Source of the DNA: Oceanococcus sp. HetDA_MAG_MS8
Lineage (GTDB): Bacteria > Pseudomonadota > Gammaproteobacteria > Nevskiales > Oceanococcaceae
Reading direction: 5' to 3'
Length of the DNA: 64,000 nucleotides
Assembly: GCA_019192445.1 (NCBI GenBank)
Contig: JAHCMK010000012.1
Location: 1-64,000 of the forward strand
The position numbers were made by a program, and so were the translations under genes. The notes under the pieces are model-generated. The model saw nothing but the letters and a program-made list of their open reading frames with translations. It was not told the DNA's origin and ran no database searches. The first letter of the stretch is position 1. Each line of letters begins with the position of its first letter. Below are positions 63,005-64,000 of the stretch, one piece after another.

Positions 63005-64000
63005 CTACGCCCTCAGAAAAACAAGCAAGCCGAGAAATGACCAAATGGCGAGCATGTATGTAGCAAGAATTGGCCGAGCCTGGTCTAAATAAACGCAATG
63101 ACCGTCAACAGTTCGCGTAGTACCAAAAAACTGGAGGTCAAGTGTAAATGTTGGACATTGCGAATCACCAAAAAAGTGAGAATCAATACCTGATAGCGCC
63201 TCCACAATGGGGGCAGACTGAATGCGAGATACAGCGGAAGATGCTGAGGCTTCAAGGTCAGGAGCCGACTTGTCAAAAGTTATTGAAGCAGAATCACCTT
63301 CAAAGCTGCCCACGCATTCGGGGTCTTTCAGGTCGCAAGTACCCTCGCCGGTTCCATCACCTTCACTAAGATTAGTGCCGCCACAATACTGAATAGGGTC
63401 AAAGGTCTTGCCAACCGCGCGAGATACAAAGACGTCGTCCGGCGTGTTTGGAAAACCATCATCGCCCTTGAACCAGAAATATTGGCAAAAAAAGTCCTCT
63501 TGCGGAGGGTCAGCGCAATAATCAAAATAACGCTCATCCGCCTGTGCGACCGTCAGAACCTCGCAATTGGCCTGCTCATTGCAGTTCTCAACAAGCTGCG
63601 TGAACTCCAGAGAAGAATTGTCGGCACCGTTACCGTTGTACTGAGCACAACCCGATTGCGTCGGGTACGGCGGCTCAGGGCGACTCATGGACATATACCC
63701 GTGAAGGTTGCCGTTCACCGTTGTGTTGTTGTCGGGATTGATGCCGCCACCGGTGCCGGGGTCTGGCGTAGGGGAAGGCGTCGGGGTCGGTGTAGGGGTT
63801 GGCGTTGGCGTGGGGGTGGGCTCGGGCTCAGTATTGAAGTCGGTGCATCGCGCCTGCCCAACCTGTGACGTGTCGAACTGAAGACAGCCTGTAGGCATAG
63901 GAAGCGCATGAACTGTCCATGACCTGTTAACCCCAGCAGAGCGACAAACAAACGTTTCCGAGTAAAACGGATTAATGAGAGCGCGCCTGTCCGATACAGA
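63005..64000 (-). CDS. Inovirus adsorption protein (pIII/TspB-like), N-terminus outside window
   Basis: The frame is open to the right edge, so residues before the ATG at 63898 belong to it (they include NPFYSETFVCRSAGVNRSW). The visible part is over 330 residues. It has a TPTPTPTPTPTPTPSPTP linker, a GTGGGINPDNN stretch, many cysteines and a C-terminal helix (ILATYMLAIWSFLGLLVFL). This resembles the C-terminal half of inovirus TspB/pIII-type attachment proteins that dock to the host pilus and anchor in the membrane. Confidence 0.8.
   Translation of the reverse strand, partial: SVSDRRALINPFYSETFVCRSAGVNRSWTVHALPMPTGCLQFDTSQVGQARCTDFNTEPEPTPTPTPTPTPTPTPSPTPDPGTGGGINPDNNTTVNGNLHGYMSMSRPEPPYPTQSGCAQYNGNGADNSSLEFTQLVENCNEQANCEVLTVAQADERYFDYCADPPQEDFFCQYFWFKGDDGFPNTPDDVFVSRAVGKTFDPIQYCGGTNLSEGDGTGEGTCDLKDPECVGSFEGDSASITFDKSAPDLEASASSAVSRIQSAPIVEALSGIDSHFFGDSQCPTFTLDLQFFGTTRTVDGHCVYLDQARPILATYMLAIWSFLGLLVFLRA

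Larger units (their letters stand above)
60347..64000. mobile_element. Inovirus (filamentous phage) prophage, left end
   Basis: Integrase next to a tRNA, then zot, a tiny membrane ORF, a DUF2523 coat protein and an adsorption protein in the order of a filamentous phage morphogenesis module. The structural genes run towards the integrase. The right end and replication genes lie outside the window. Base composition is more AT-rich than the host genes. Confidence 0.88.

Noticed and set aside
63770..63830. Short GGNGTNGG repeats as a CRISPR or minisatellite
   Set aside because: They encode the Thr-Pro linker of the adsorption protein; no spacers.

Overview
The window looks like chromosomal DNA of a motile gammaproteobacterium. 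Supporting genes are a lateral-rod/hook flagellar cluster with sigma-54 and sigma-28 control, a 1586-residue NAD-glutamate dehydrogenase, csiV next to mfd, and a DUF1329 protein. DUF1329, thiolase/MaoC and DUF1295 genes together recall lipid- or hydrocarbon-using lineages such as Nevskiales/Salinisphaerales. The flagellar order (fliS, PilZ-like, rpoN beyond the flagellin genes) recalls Xanthomonadales. The taxonomic guess is inference only.

Layout. 1-19968: flagellar region. The minus strand carries cheV-flgBCDEFGHIJKL, two near-identical flagellins, flaG, fliD, fliS, a PilZ-like gene and rpoN (cut by the left edge). flgA, flgM and flgN run the other way. Two sigma-54-type promoters lie back to back between cheV and flgA. 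Four sigma-28-type promoters serve fliS, both flagellins and flgM. 20140-25215: a coupled plus-strand run (small hypothetical gene, mfd, csiV, lipoprotein). 25283-33193: nine minus-strand genes, mostly overlapping, for purine salvage, mechanosensing, muropeptide recycling, rRNA methylation, cysteine synthesis and transport. 33363-44130: NAD-GDH, maiA, a ROK kinase, DUF1329, lipA and mltF. 44207-48519: tRNA-Ser with a duplicated tail, a Pat/PatZ-type acyl-CoA synthetase-acetyltransferase and a zinc metallopeptidase. 49238-53219: a secreted alpha/beta hydrolase with a GlyGly-CTERM-like tail, a MaoC-like hydratase and a thiolase lacking two catalytic residues. 53225-60346: membrane proteins, tRNA-Asn (also with a duplicated tail), aspC, uvrB and tRNA-Val. 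60347-64000: left end of a filamentous (inovirus) prophage integrated at tRNA-Val, with integrase, zot, a 29-residue membrane peptide, a DUF2523 coat protein and the C-terminal part of an adsorption protein that runs off the right edge.

How the genes work together. RpoN would drive the early/middle flagellar operons through the cheV/flgA promoters. FlgM would hold sigma-28 until the hook is complete. Sigma-28 then drives the flagellins, the FliS chaperone and FlgM itself. The most unusual features are the abutting sigma-54 promoters, two tRNA loci with duplicated 3' tails beside hairpins sharing an AGGAC loop, the catalytically altered thiolase, and an integrase with two changed catalytic positions beside a coupled 29-residue inovirus ORF.
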